Shown: positions 47,561 to 56,825, counted from the first letter of the stretch. The stretch: DNA of 64,000 nucleotides from Falsihalocynthiibacter arcticus (GCF_000812665.2 NZ_CP014327.1:310001-374000), one strand, 5' to 3'. A program made the numbers and translations. The notes: generated from the sequence alone by a model not told the origin.

Positions 47561-47817
47561 TCGAGGGTCCTTCCGAAATGTCTTTGAGAAATAAATTCTC
47601 ACTCAGATTCAACAGAGAATACTGCCGCGCCTCTGTGTGTTAAACGCGAACCTACCTTGGCTCAATCGGAAACATTCCAAAACACCTTTCAGGCAATCAA
47701 CCGCGGATACCGCCCTTGTGATCCTGTTTGAATAGAATACAATTTCTCGAAAGCGACGCACTGGGAACCGACCCTAGGCGCAGGCCGAATTTTGACCAAT
47801 GAAGTGGGGAACAGAAA

Positions 47818-48708
47818 TTGCGTATTCTATTTACAGGGGGGTCAGGTAAGGCTGGTCGGCATGTCTGCAGATATTTGCGCGATCAAGGGCATCGGGTGGT
47901 CAACGTCGATCTTACGCCCCTAAACGAAGTGGGTATCGACAATCTTCAAGCCGACATCACCGACTCAGGCTCCATGTTCAACGTGATGACAAGCTATGCA
48001 AATTTTGATGAAATGGAAGCGGGAACGGGCGTACCAAAGTTCGATGCCGTCGTGCATTTCGCCGCCGTCCCCCGCATTCTGATCAAGCCAGATCACGAGA
48101 CATTTCGGATCAATACCGTGGGCACGTACAACGTGATCGAAGCTGCTGTAAAACTGGGAATTCCCAAGGTTATTTTTGCCTCTTCAGAAACCACCTATGG
48201 GGTTTGCTTCTCAGATGGTACAGTCAATCCGCATTATTTGCCCGTCGATGAAGACTATGATGTCGACCCGATGGACAGCTACGGTTTGAGCAAAGTCGTT
48301 AACGAAAAAACGGGCAGCGCCTTTCAAAGACGTTCTGGCATAGACATTTACGGACTTCGGATCGGCAATGTCATTGAACCCGACGAATACGAGAATTTTC
48401 CTGCGTTTTTCGCGGACCCCGGTGTTCGTCGCCGTAATATTTTTTGCTATATTGACGCGCGGGACCTTGGTCAAATTGTGGACCTATGCCTCAAGAAAGA
48501 CGGCCTCGGCTATCAGATTTTCAATGCGGGAAATGACACCAATTCGGTTAATATTCCAAACTCCGAAATTCTCGAGCGCTTCTTTCCAGGCGTGCAACTC
48601 AACAGAGAACTGGCGGACAACGAAGCATTGTTCTCGAACTTAAAGATCCGAGAAGTGCTAGGATTTAAAGAGCAGCACAATTGGCGCCAATACGTGAACG
48701 CGGAATGA
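47818..48708 (+). CDS. NAD-dependent epimerase/dehydratase
   Basis: An extended-SDR protein of 296 residues. The start appears to be TTG 47818 with GGGGAA upstream. The Rossmann motif is LFTGGSGKAGRHV, the catalytic stretch FASSETTYG, and the active-site pair DSYGLSK (YxxxK). A sugar-nucleotide epimerase or uronate dehydrogenase-like role is possible; the substrate is not set by the sequence. It has no obvious operon partner. Confidence 0.82.
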   Translation: MRILFTGGSGKAGRHVCRYLRDQGHRVVNVDLTPLNEVGIDNLQADITDSGSMFNVMTSYANFDEMEAGTGVPKFDAVVHFAAVPRILIKPDHETFRINTVGTYNVIEAAVKLGIPKVIFASSETTYGVCFSDGTVNPHYLPVDEDYDVDPMDSYGLSKVVNEKTGSAFQRRSGIDIYGLRIGNVIEPDEYENFPAFFADPGVRRRNIFCYIDARDLGQIVDLCLKKDGLGYQIFNAGNDTNSVNIPNSEILERFFPGVQLNRELADNEALFSNLKIREVLGFKEQHNWRQYVNAE

Positions 48709-48983
48709 CCTGAGCAAGATAACGGCCGGATTACGGAGCATCGGGTGGTGCAGAAAGCCGACATACGGCCTGCGCCACCTCGATGCCAAACGAAGGGCTG
48801 ACAAGCTACCTAAGCAGCAATATACTGTCCGCTATCAATTATTTAACGTTGAGTGCGTTTTCATGTTTACTTCGATGCAATGAGGACGGGCGCATCGTTG
48901 GTCATACTGCCCTATTGCAGGCATTTCCTCGCAGTGGCCGCCTAACAAATGAACGCATACAGCAGGTTGCGGACTTGCTGTTT

Positions 48984-49247
48984 CTAGTGCAACTGCGCGC
49001 GTACCAGATAGCCTTCGACCTTATCCTCACCTAGTGCCCTAAGTGCCTCTAGGCGATGATACCCCTCGATCAAAACGAAACCTGTTTTTCCAGTCCGCAG
49101 TCTGATTGGGGTCGTCTGACCATTTTCTAGCATGTCCTCCGCAATCGCCTGCAACTTGCCGAGATCAAGTGTCTTTTTGCGCTTGGCTGGAACACGGATA
49201 TCCGAAATTAAAAAGTGCTCTTTGGTCAACATATCTCGACACTGCAT
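48984..49247 (-). CDS. ParB N-terminal-domain protein
   Basis: About 87 residues holding only a ParB/Srx-type fold: LISDIRVPAKRKKTLDL, then TTPIRLRTGKTGFVLIEGYHRLEALRALGE. The GxHR-type loop GYHRLEA corresponds to the nucleotide-binding motif of ParB-like and sulfiredoxin-like proteins. There is no DNA-binding domain, and no parA is near. The ATG at 49247 or 49232 is likelier than the far upstream start. It could be a free-standing nucleotide-binding or regulatory protein; function unknown. Confidence 0.6.
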   Translation of the reverse strand: MQCRDMLTKEHFLISDIRVPAKRKKTLDLGKLQAIAEDMLENGQTTPIRLRTGKTGFVLIEGYHRLEALRALGEDKVEGYLVRAQLH

Positions 49248-49518
49248 CGGTTTTCCCAAATTAGCCAGCCCCATGAGAGGATTGGCCGTAAGATTAACTG
49301 AATAGAGAATAATCGAAGGAGGCGCGGAAACTCCTGAGCAACCCTCCCAAGACGTCTTTGAAGACCAATTCGGTTTCCCCTGCCCTTTGGACATCTTCTT
49401 CTACCGTGTCGAAACACCCCATAATTGAATGTTCCGTTGGCTTGAGAAGTGAGAAATATGGCGAAGCGATTAAAATCCGGGCTGCGTATTTCCGCTAAAC
49501 TACTGATTTGGAAAAAAC

Positions 49519-49550
49519 AAAACCCCCGTCGACGAGGCGCGGGGGTTTTA
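49519..49550. terminator. Bidirectional terminator downstream of rpsU
   Basis: CCCCCG (49523-49528) pairs with CGGGGG (49540-49545), flanked by AAAA and TTTT, so it can act in both directions. It lies 55 bases after the rpsU stop. Confidence 0.85.
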
Positions 49551-49599
49551 AGAAACGGGTTACCCCGCCAATTTCATGAAATCGATTAGAAAGGAGTGC

Positions 49600-49806
49600 C
49601 TAAAGGCCGTTCTCACGTTCCCGACTCTTGCGAGCCAATTTACGCGAACGACTAATGCCTTCGGCTTTCTCACGAGCTTTCTTCTCAGAGGGTTTCTCGA
49701 AATGTTGCTTGAGCTTCATTTCACGAAAAACACCCTCACGCTGAAGTTTCTTTTTCAGCGCACGAAGAGCTTGATCGACGTTGTTATCACGAACAGATAC
49801 CTGCAT
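49600..49806 (-). CDS. rpsU: 30S ribosomal protein S21
   Basis: A 68-residue basic protein opening [20 protein letters not shown] with C-terminal [18 protein letters not shown], the complete S21 family pattern. It helps mRNA-16S rRNA pairing during initiation. AAGGTGG lies about 9 bases before the ATG. Monocistronic, with its own terminator. Confidence 0.97.
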   Translation of the reverse strand: MQVSVRDNNVDQALRALKKKLQREGVFREMKLKQHFEKPSEKKAREKAEGISRSRKLARKSRERENGL

Positions 49807-50526
49807 GTGGTTTTCACCACCTTCCTAAGTTTAAAATTTGCAAAAAATTGCAGGACATGGTCCTTTAGCAAGCAACGAGCCAAATGTCTACTAGGTACAT
49901 TGCTGAACCTAACTGAATCGCCACAAATAATGACGAAAGTTTTCACTTAGCTTCAGCCCGCAACGAACTTTAGTGGCTTTTCCATAAATAACTAGTCCCG
50001 TGGGCAAGAGGATGCGTTGTCCATGGCAACCCAAATTACTATGCTCGTTTTGGTTTTTAAGTAGATAGCCCGTCCAAAACGATCCTGATCTTCTCCTCAG
50101 AAGAATACTGTTTGCGGGTGGGTCACTTAATATCCTTGACGATCTTCTCGCCAGGACTTTTCCGAGCTCCAGTTGTTTGTCTCATCTTCCACGCCTTGGT
50201 GGTCAGGATGAGACAAATAACTCTCTCTTATCAAATTACGCGATTTGGCCCCATAGGCGCTGACGTCAGGCACTCTGTCCGTAGAAAAACAGTCTTTACG
50301 ACGTCTATTGCATGGTTTGGCGAATAACCCCGTTACGTCGCGAATCCATGCAAGTATCCAAGCGTATATTAGCTCGAACGTTTTCAGGACATCACTACTC
50401 TAGCCCACTATTTTTCGGAAATTACTATTCGATTGGTTGGCTTTTCAAGCAAACGTGTCTGAGTCTAAAAGCGCATCAATTGAATGATACATAAAGAGTA
50501 AAACCATTAACGGAGGCGAGCGCGGA
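49807..50526. other. Gene-poor stretch with an IS remnant
   Basis: No intact gene is supported. The only recognised content is the IS3 OrfA remnant at 50057-50185 and an 11-bp inverted repeat beside its start (50176-50186 with 50207-50217). Confidence 0.5.
50057..50185 (-). pseudogene. IS3-family OrfA remnant
   Basis: Reads MRQTTGARKSPGEKIVKDIK, then an in-frame TGA, then PTRKQYSSEEKIRIVLDGLS and a stop. This matches the N-terminus of IS3-group OrfA, where an Arg codon has probably become TGA. The remainder of OrfA and all of OrfB are missing. Confidence 0.8.
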
Positions 50527-50814
50527 TCAGTTGCTCCAGTTTGCAACCACGTCAAAACCGACGGCCTTAGGGGCGGATTCCATATAGTCAGAGAATGCGC
50601 CCCATAGTTCCGCAACTTTTGCGGTATTGGCGTTCGAAGTTGCCTCACTCTCGACAACAGAAATAACATAGCCGCTTCCATCCTCATTCGCGACATTAAT
50701 GAAATTATGCATCCCGGGCATTCCCATAATTTGGCTCTTAAGTGAATTTATGATCGCTGTCGTGGCTTCCATTGAGCCGGGCTTCATCTTGTATTGTGTG
50801 ACGCGTGCAAACAT
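50527..50814 (-). CDS. ABM-type small protein
   Basis: A 95-residue alpha-beta barrel-like protein beginning MFARVTQYKMKPGSMEATTA with HNFINVANEDGSGYVISVVE, fitting dimeric ABM (antibiotic biosynthesis monooxygenase) or similar stress-response folds. The start at 50814 follows GGGAGAGGGACC. It is isolated, and the substrate is unknown. Confidence 0.7.
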   Translation of the reverse strand: MFARVTQYKMKPGSMEATTAIINSLKSQIMGMPGMHNFINVANEDGSGYVISVVESEATSNANTAKVAELWGAFSDYMESAPKAVGFDVVANWSN

Positions 50815-51022
50815 TTTGGTCCCTCTCCCATGATATATAGCAAGCCAAGACCGGTCGGCCTCGGTCGCGCGAGTGTAACATGGAACCATGGGAAACCGAA
50901 ATCTGTACAAATTGGAATGAGGAACAGGAGATAGGAGGCGCGTTTTTCTCTGAGTTTTTAAAGGCGGCATTTGGAACGGCATACTTGGGACTATAAGGGA
51001 TTTGGCCTGCTATAGGTTGGCA

Positions 51023-51220
51023 CTATCCGAGCAAATCTTGAGTGAGGCAAATTTCGCCGCGATTGCGAACCTTTGGATCAACCGCTCCTGCCGTTGAAGT
51101 AATACGAACCCGATTATCCATTAAGTTCTTAGGGTGATTTGGGGACTCGACCCAAAAACGCACGGCCTCGCCTCGCGTACGAGGGTAGCATTGCTGTGGG
51201 GTAGTATTTGCCGTCCCTTG
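51023..51220 (-). pseudogene. Fragment of an unidentified protein (C-terminus)
   Basis: A 65-residue open stretch without a start codon, bounded upstream by an in-frame stop. It reads TPQQCYPRTRGEAVRFWVES, then NLMDNRVRITSTAGAVDPK, then NRGEICLTQDLLG and a stop. The smooth, protein-like composition suggests the tail of a once larger gene. Family not recognised. Confidence 0.5.
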
Positions 51221-51584
51221 CTAACAGAAAAACTGCATGTCGCACGATCCTTTACGTAAATCTAACGCCAGGTCAGTTGGTAGCGATACATGCGGCTTAT
51301 GTTTTCTAAACCCATTTCAAATTCAATACCCGTACTTTCCATGCGAACTTTTGATGAACTTTGTCCGGAAATATTCGAACTGTGTGAAAAGTGACTGTTT
51401 TCGCCATCCATTTAGAGTGTTTGGATACAGCCCGAGTCAGTCTGGCTTCACTCTTTAAAATAGAAAGTCCCTTACCGTCACCTACTTGGCCGAGAATGCC
51501 TGTTTGCTTGATTGCACCGAAAGCAGTACTACCGCACGGAGTGTGGACATGATCATCTCTTGTTTACTAGAGATCAAAACATGG

Positions 51585-51614
51585 ATTTCCGAGGCCGCGC
51601 GCGGCCCCGGAAAT
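51585..51614 (-). terminator. Strong GC hairpin downstream of the curlin-like fragment
   Basis: ATTTCCG-A-GGCCGCGC folds onto GCGGCC-CCGGAAAT with one mismatch, placed just after the fragment's stop on the minus strand, with TTTT a few bases on. It is probably the original terminator of that gene. Confidence 0.6.
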
Positions 51615-51626
51615 ATGCGTCATGTC

Positions 51627-51836
51627 TTATTGCGAAACGGCGAGGTTGTTGGTTCCAGCGCCAGTTTGCGTGAAGATCGTGCTATTGCTGTTGCCGGTTT
51701 GTAGCACAGCAGCTTGATTGTTCGACGAGGTCACGGTTCCCTCAATCATATTATTGCCACCAATCTGGGCAAAGGCAAACAAGTTATCGTTACCGGTTAT
51801 GATAGTCCCTGAGATTAAATGGACTGAAGAATTAGT
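51627..51836 (-). pseudogene. Curlin-repeat protein fragment
   Basis: A 69-residue C-terminal piece with curlin-like repeats: GNDNLFAFAQIGGNN, NNQAAVLQTGNSN, IFTQTGAGTNN, ending LAVSQ and a stop. Gln-Gly-Asn spacing matches the amyloid repeats of CsgA/CsgB-type proteins. No start codon is in frame; an in-frame TGA lies at 51837-51839, so the N-terminus with its signal peptide is lost. The adjacent Hint/RTX gene is divergent. Confidence 0.65.
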
Positions 51837-51866
51837 TCAGATACTTTTGAGTTGAAAGATTTAGAA

Positions 51867-53123
51867 ATGCCAGTTTTCATCACTCTTACAAATGTTAATA
51901 TATCCGACCCAAGTTTCTGGGCTGGGCTAAACATCGACGCCGAGAGCACAATTGATGCTAGCGCTGTCTCAGATGAGATTGAAATCACAATGAGTGGTAA
52001 TTCAATCGAATTCACCCTCCAACCTCAAGGGGTGGTGGTTGGCTCTTTTACCGATAGCGATATCGCAGGTGGATCTTTCAGCCAGATAGTCGAGTTTAAG
52101 GGCAACGACGGAGACAGTACCGTCAGCGGATCTGTTGGCTTGGATCGCTCTGGCTACACTGGCGGATCTGGTGACGATACCTTTACCGACGATGGAGCAG
52201 ACGGCGGTGGTTTGAATGGTGGTGGTGGCGACGATATTCTTATCGGTGGTGTTGGCAACAACAATATAAGTGGCGGCGATGGTAATGACATTTTGCGTGG
52301 TGGTGACGGCAACAACAACCTTTATGGAAATGACGGCAACGACACTCTTTACGCTGATAACGGCTCTGGAACTCTGCTAGGCGGCATGGGCGACGACGTT
52401 GTCTACGCGGGCCTAAATACAACATTTGCAAGTGGCGGCGTTGGTAACGATACTCTCTACATCCCCCTAGGCTCGACGTCAGCACCCTTCTCTCCTGGGG
52501 GTACGAATGGCACCGTAACTTTGCCAAACGGCGACAGGTTTGTGTATCTTGAATTCCAAAATGTCGAAATTGCTTGCTTTACGCGAGGTACTCCAATCCG
52601 CACACCAAACGGCGAGGTTGCAATCGAAGATCTTCTGGTTGGCGATCTGGTAACAACGCAGGATCATGGCTCGCAGCCTATCCGCTGGATTGGGAGAAGA
52701 ACAGTTGCTGGTCTTGGGGAATTCGCTCCCGTCTGCTTTAAGCTCGGCACAATCGGCAACCGGGAGACACTGCGCTTGTCGCCGCAACATCGGGTTCTTG
52801 TTAAAGACTGGCGAAGCGAGATGTTGTTCGGTGAGTCTGAAGTTCTTTGCGCCGCAAAACATCTGTGTGATGGGGACCGAGTTTATTCAGAACCTTGTGA
52901 AGAAGTTACTTATTTCCACATCATGTTCGACCGCCATGAAATCGTTTATTCTGGCGATGCGACCTTGGAAAGCTTTCTGGTTGGAGAACATGTCACAGAA
53001 CGGAACCAAAGCACTTATGATGAGCTGCTTACGCTTTTTCCAGAACTCAATGACCTCACACACGCAGCCCGTCAAATTGCCTACCCTCAGATCAAGAATT
53101 ATGAAGTGGCGCTACTCAGGTAA
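51867..53123 (+). CDS. RTX-repeat protein with C-terminal Hint domain
   Basis: A 418-residue protein. Residues 1-95 form an uncharacterised N-terminal region without a Sec signal. About 98-205 hold glycine-rich RTX nonapeptides (GGSGDDTF, GGDGNDIL, GNDGNDTL), which bind calcium and suit type I secretion. From Cys237 a Hint_2 domain begins (ACFTRGTPIRTPNGEVAIED) with RLSPQHRVLV and YFHIMFDRHEIVYSG. The domain order RTX then Hint is common in Roseobacter proteins; the Hint Cys could allow self-cleavage. ATG 51867 is preferred to TTG 51852. Targets unknown; no type I secretion genes are nearby. Confidence 0.85.
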   Translation: MPVFITLTNVNISDPSFWAGLNIDAESTIDASAVSDEIEITMSGNSIEFTLQPQGVVVGSFTDSDIAGGSFSQIVEFKGNDGDSTVSGSVGLDRSGYTGGSGDDTFTDDGADGGGLNGGGGDDILIGGVGNNNISGGDGNDILRGGDGNNNLYGNDGNDTLYADNGSGTLLGGMGDDVVYAGLNTTFASGGVGNDTLYIPLGSTSAPFSPGGTNGTVTLPNGDRFVYLEFQNVEIACFTRGTPIRTPNGEVAIEDLLVGDLVTTQDHGSQPIRWIGRRTVAGLGEFAPVCFKLGTIGNRETLRLSPQHRVLVKDWRSEMLFGESEVLCAAKHLCDGDRVYSEPCEEVTYFHIMFDRHEIVYSGDATLESFLVGEHVTERNQSTYDELLTLFPELNDLTHAARQIAYPQIKNYEVALLR

Positions 53124-53288
53124 CTGAGTGTCAAATGCATCCTGCGCGATAACTCAATTTACTCCGTTGATCCTTGGCTAATTCATAAAAACAATTCTTT
53201 CGGCGCTAAGTCCACTCTGAGCTTTGGAATCGAGACGACTGCGAACATTCGCGCGACACTGGGAAAGCAACCAACAAGGCCGCAATTT

Positions 53289-53804
53289 ATGAACGACCCT
53301 ACCCGCGTCGAGATTAGTGATGATGATCGTACTGAAGCTGCAAAGCGACTTCGCGCTGCAGCCACTTCCTTGCGGCGAGCAGCTGGGCATGTCAGCCACA
53401 CTGGCGACACCGTTTACTTAGACGCCTTCATCGACCAACTCGGCATAATTGCGCATGATCTAAAGAAAGCTGCGTCGACCATCGAACCTTCTACATTGCG
53501 TGGGCTTCAACAAGTTAAAACAAAGGCAATCCCAGTCACCATCCGCGACATTGAGTATCCAAGCATGGCTGCCGCCGCACGCGCCCTCCACGTAAATATC
53601 AGCGCAATTAGGTCGCATTTGGAGGCAGGGACACTAGACGACATTTCGGCAATGCACACGGCCGCCCGAGCGATTACAATCAGGGGCATCGAATACCCAA
53701 GCATGAAGGCTGCGGCCCGCGCCCTTCACGTCAGGGTCGGAACCGTCCGCAAGCATCGAGACAGCTCTACGCTCGACAACGTCGGCCTGAGAAGACGGAA
53801 GTAA
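53289..53804 (+). CDS. Protein with two NUMOD-like helix-turn-helix repeats
   Basis: A 171-residue protein with an N-terminal helical region (1-66), then two near-identical units at 83-118 and 129-164: each reads TIR(D/G)IEYPSM(A/K)AAARALHV followed by a second helix and a Thr-Leu-Asp end. The pattern resembles NUMOD1-type DNA-binding modules found beside homing endonucleases, but no nuclease domain (GIY-YIG, HNH) is visible here. Likely a DNA-binding protein. Located in an accessory zone between the Hint protein and a glyoxalase-like gene. Confidence 0.6.
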   Translation: MNDPTRVEISDDDRTEAAKRLRAAATSLRRAAGHVSHTGDTVYLDAFIDQLGIIAHDLKKAASTIEPSTLRGLQQVKTKAIPVTIRDIEYPSMAAAARALHVNISAIRSHLEAGTLDDISAMHTAARAITIRGIEYPSMKAAARALHVRVGTVRKHRDSSTLDNVGLRRRK

Positions 53805-53904
53805 TAGCTATAAGCCGTGCGTCAACCGTCTTATTTTGCCAGAAACGAGCCTAAGAGACCGCTAACCGAACCCGAAGGAACTTCAGTTGAACTGACCCCT
53901 TTGA

Positions 53905-54324
53905 TCAAGATGCAAATACCTTATTCAAATTTGCAAAGCCTTTCACCTCAATCGGATTTCCAGATGGATCCCGAAAAAACATTGTTGCCTGCTCGCCAGG
54001 TTCACCCTCAAAACGCAGACTTGGCTCGATTACAAAATCGACAGCTTTCTCTTTCAATCGCTCCGCAAGCACCTTCCAATCCTCAATCAAAAGGACAACC
54101 CCCAAATGCGGCATGGGAACCAAATGTTCACCAACTTTCCCAGTCGAACGCGTTTCAAACGGCACACCCAAATGCAGCGATATTTGGTGACCAAAGAATG
54201 AATAGTCTACCCAAGTCTCCGTCGAGCGCCCCTCAACGCAGCCGAGCACATCGCCATAGAAAGCGCGCGTTTCATCAAGGTCCGTCACATTGTATGCCAG
54301 ATGGAAGGGGGTAAGCATTGCCAT
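53905..54324 (-). CDS. Glyoxalase/VOC-family protein
   Basis: A 139-residue protein of the vicinal oxygen chelate fold. Metal-site residues are seen in PFHLAYNVTDLDETRAFYGD (His) and ATMFFRDPSGNPIEVKGF (the Glu of the family DPSGN.IE motif), with HISLHLG-type strand ISLHLGVPF between. The start at 54324 follows AAGGAAA; a second ATG lies 6 bases on. It may be a dioxygenase, isomerase or resistance protein; the substrate is not predictable. Confidence 0.82.
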   Translation of the reverse strand: MAMLTPFHLAYNVTDLDETRAFYGDVLGCVEGRSTETWVDYSFFGHQISLHLGVPFETRSTGKVGEHLVPMPHLGVVLLIEDWKVLAERLKEKAVDFVIEPSLRFEGEPGEQATMFFRDPSGNPIEVKGFANLNKVFAS

Positions 54325-54557
54325 TTTCCTTATTTTGATATGTCTAGAATATTTTCTTGGCAGGAGCACGAAGTCGCCCCATTTGGGCTGAGCACAACCC
54401 CCTGCCCAAACTGAGCAAGCAATATTTCCCGTTCATAGTCCAAGCAAGCCAATCTTGGTGGTACTAAATTTTTGCCTTGCCTGTAGCCCTGCAGCTCGCA
54501 AATTACGGAGGCATTGTGCCGCCAACGAATATTATCAATATTTATCAAAAAGTTAAA

Positions 54558-54632
54558 TGGTGCCCAGGGGCGGAATCGAACCACCGACACGAGGATTTTC
54601 AATCCACTGCTCTACCCCTGAGCTACCCGGGC
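54558..54632 (-). tRNA. tRNA-Phe (GAA)
   Basis: A 75-nt cloverleaf with encoded CCA. Acceptor GCCCGGG pairs with CCTGGGC, the anticodon stem/loop is GTGGA-TTGAAAA-TCCTC (anticodon GAA), and the T loop is TTCGATT. Confidence 0.95.
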
Positions 54633-54711
54633 ACGGGGAACGAATAAACGTTCGGGTTGCGGTGTTCTAGACGCGGTGAGGCATGGTGTCTAGGGGCAAA
54701 GTGCGAAAAAA

Positions 54712-54894
54712 CTAATGCAGGTGCGAATTAGGCTTTTCCAACTCCGACTGAGCATCCGCAAGGTCCTCAATTTCCTCGGCTGGAGTGGTATATGTGCCGT
54801 TAAACCAACGCCCTAAATCAATATCCGCGCATTTTTTGCAGCAAAAGGGGCGGTACTTAGGATCGCTTTTACCATTACAGATCGGGCACGACAT
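54712..54894 (-). CDS. yacG: DNA gyrase inhibitor YacG
   Basis: A 60-residue zinc protein with the four-Cys motif CPIC...FCCKKCADID (CxxC and CxxxC) and an acidic tail. YacG binds and inhibits DNA gyrase. It starts one base after the RNase G stop, so it is coupled to that gene. Last gene of the murA-to-yacG block. Confidence 0.93.
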   Translation of the reverse strand: MSCPICNGKSDPKYRPFCCKKCADIDLGRWFNGTYTTPAEEIEDLADAQSELEKPNSHLH

Positions 54895-55923
54895 TTAGAG
54901 ACCATCCTTTAAGGGCAGACGCTCGCGTTTGCGCTGCAATTCAAAATGGCCAAGCGGCGTCCACCCAGCCATAGAGGTGTCTATAGAGTCACTTTTGAAG
55001 GCAATACGAATAATGCTTTCGAGGGTTTGACGGTCTTTCTTGGGCATGGGCGCCAGATCCAGTGTGACCTGGCCGCCAAGGCCTCGCACGCGTAATTGTC
55101 GCGGCAGGTCCCGTACCGCAGCAATATTGGCTTTGAGGCCAGCCGCAGGAGAGGTATCCCCGCCTGTGTTCACATCGACCGCAACGAGCGCACGCGTTGG
55201 TTCAACATACATACTCGCCCCGCCCGAGAGTGGCACAAAAGACGACAAGGCCTGATCAATCAACTCATCGACTTCGAAGGTCACAAAGGCCCCTGCTTCG
55301 TCCGACATTGTGTCCGGTGTTGGCCAATCTCGCCACGCAAGAAGGTGAGCGTTAGGGCCATCAAGCAGCAACTCGGGCGCATTCCCTTCGGCCCCCAAAA
55401 CGCCCTCGGCCTCACCTAGCATATGGGCGACATCCTCAGCAATTTCTTCTGGATCTGATGTTTCACAAATCGAACGTAAAATGAGGCCAAATTTGCTTTC
55501 CCCCATTACGGAATGAGCAATTCCCAACAATTCGTCGCGTTTATCGTCATCCCGAATACCGCGACTGATGTTGAAACCTGGCGCATTGGGGGTGACAATT
55601 GCGTAGCGGCTTTTGAACAGGATTTTTGCCGTAACAGGCACGGCTTTTCCCTCTTCGGCAAAGCCGGTCACTTGCACCAGAATAGGTTGACCTGGGGCAA
55701 GACCCCGTCCCTCACGCAAAAATCCAGTCACACCAGGAAGACGTACCATCATTCCGCCCTGCCCCTTCATAGGCCGGTCACAAAATGCACGGTAAATAGC
55801 CCCAGGAATGGGAACATTCTTATCGGCGGGGTCGATCAAAAAATCGGAGAGTTTCCCATTCTCAAGGAGTGCTGCGGCAGCACGTCCTTTATAGGTATCC
55901 AAGACTACAGTGCGACCCTTCAT
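54895..55923 (-). CDS. Ribonuclease E/G-family protein (RNase G-like)
   Basis: A 342-residue member of the RNase E/G family, shorter than RNase G and lacking a long C-terminal scaffold. Visible features are the S1-like N-terminus ([40 protein letters not shown]), and the DNase I-like catalytic segment [14 protein letters not shown] with its Asp/Asn. It overlaps maf by 4 bases and is followed directly by yacG. Probably processes RNA; the target is unknown. Confidence 0.88.
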   Translation of the reverse strand: MKGRTVVLDTYKGRAAAALLENGKLSDFLIDPADKNVPIPGAIYRAFCDRPMKGQGGMMVRLPGVTGFLREGRGLAPGQPILVQVTGFAEEGKAVPVTAKILFKSRYAIVTPNAPGFNISRGIRDDDKRDELLGIAHSVMGESKFGLILRSICETSDPEEIAEDVAHMLGEAEGVLGAEGNAPELLLDGPNAHLLAWRDWPTPDTMSDEAGAFVTFEVDELIDQALSSFVPLSGGASMYVEPTRALVAVDVNTGGDTSPAAGLKANIAAVRDLPRQLRVRGLGGQVTLDLAPMPKKDRQTLESIIRIAFKSDSIDTSMAGWTPLGHFELQRKRERLPLKDGL

Positions 55924-56492
55924 GAGACCTCCAGCGGGTAACCCGCGCTTTCAAGCAATTGTGCCGTTTCCGTCAACGGAAGGCCAACGACGCCCGTATA
56001 TGAACCATTAATCCACGGAATAAACCGCGCAGCATAGCCTTGGATGCCATAGCCCCCCGCCTTGCCCTGCCATTCATTCGTCGCAATATAGGCTTCGATA
56101 TCTTTGTCAGTGAGAAGCTTCATCCGCAGAATGGTAACGGTTTCTTTTTCCGTAATTTTATCGCCTTGGCGCAGGGCGACCGCCGTGACCACACGGTGCC
56201 GCCGGCCAGATAGTCGCCGTAAGAATTCGCGGGCTTCATCCGCATGCGCGGGCTTTCCAAGAATGCGACGGCCGATAGCCACAATCGTATCCGCCGCCAG
56301 AACGGTCTCATCGTCAGCGGCTTCAACGGCTAGCGCTTTTTCACGGGCAAGACGTTGGCAATAGGGGCGAGGATATTCGCCGCTTTTTGGCGTCTCATCG
56401 ATATCGGCAGGGCGCACCGCAAAAGGCTCCACGCCAATCTGCGCCAAAAGTTCGGCGCGACGTGGGCTTGCGGAGCCTAAAACGAGCCGCAT
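55920..56492 (-). CDS. maf: Maf-family nucleotide pyrophosphatase
   Basis: A 190-residue protein with Maf motifs [32 protein letters not shown] and [20 protein letters not shown]. It hydrolyses non-canonical or dTTP/UTP nucleotides in housecleaning. Downstream of infA by 3 bases and overlapping the RNase G gene. Confidence 0.94.
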   Translation of the reverse strand: MRLVLGSASPRRAELLAQIGVEPFAVRPADIDETPKSGEYPRPYCQRLAREKALAVEAADDETVLAADTIVAIGRRILGKPAHADEAREFLRRLSGRRHRVVTAVALRQGDKITEKETVTILRMKLLTDKDIEAYIATNEWQGKAGGYGIQGYAARFIPWINGSYTGVVGLPLTETAQLLESAGYPLEVS

Positions 56493-56495
56493 AGC

Positions 56496-56714
56496 TTACT
56501 TAAAGCGATAGTTAATGCGACCTTTGGTAAGGTCGTACGGGGTCATCGCGACTTGAACTTTGTCTCCAGCAAGGACACGAATGCGGTTCTTGCGCATTTT
56601 GCCTGCCATATGTGCGATGATCTCATGGCCGTTTTCCAGCTCGACTCGAAACGTCGCATTTGGCAAAAGCTCTCTAACGACGCCCGGAAATTCGAGCTCT
56701 TCTTCTTTGGCCAT
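56496..56714 (-). CDS. infA: Translation initiation factor IF-1
   Basis: A 72-residue OB-fold protein, complete family length: [20 protein letters not shown], then [20 protein letters not shown] and [16 protein letters not shown]. It binds the 30S A site. It follows the phosphatase gene by 111 bases. Confidence 0.97.
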   Translation of the reverse strand: MAKEEELEFPGVVRELLPNATFRVELENGHEIIAHMAGKMRKNRIRVLAGDKVQVAMTPYDLTKGRINYRFK

Positions 56715-56825
56715 GTTTTCTCCAATTGGTTGCTTGCCGCGGTATCTCCGCGAGCGTGTACTAAATGCGCGTCCTTGGGCGGACTTTCAAGAACTACTTC
56801 ACCAAATTGCGGGGTAATTTCCGAT

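Larger units (their letters stand above)
50815..51626. other. Decayed stretch with protein fragments
   Basis: No full gene. A minus-strand protein fragment lies at 51023-51220 and a strong hairpin at 51585-51614; the rest has no recognised content. Confidence 0.45.
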
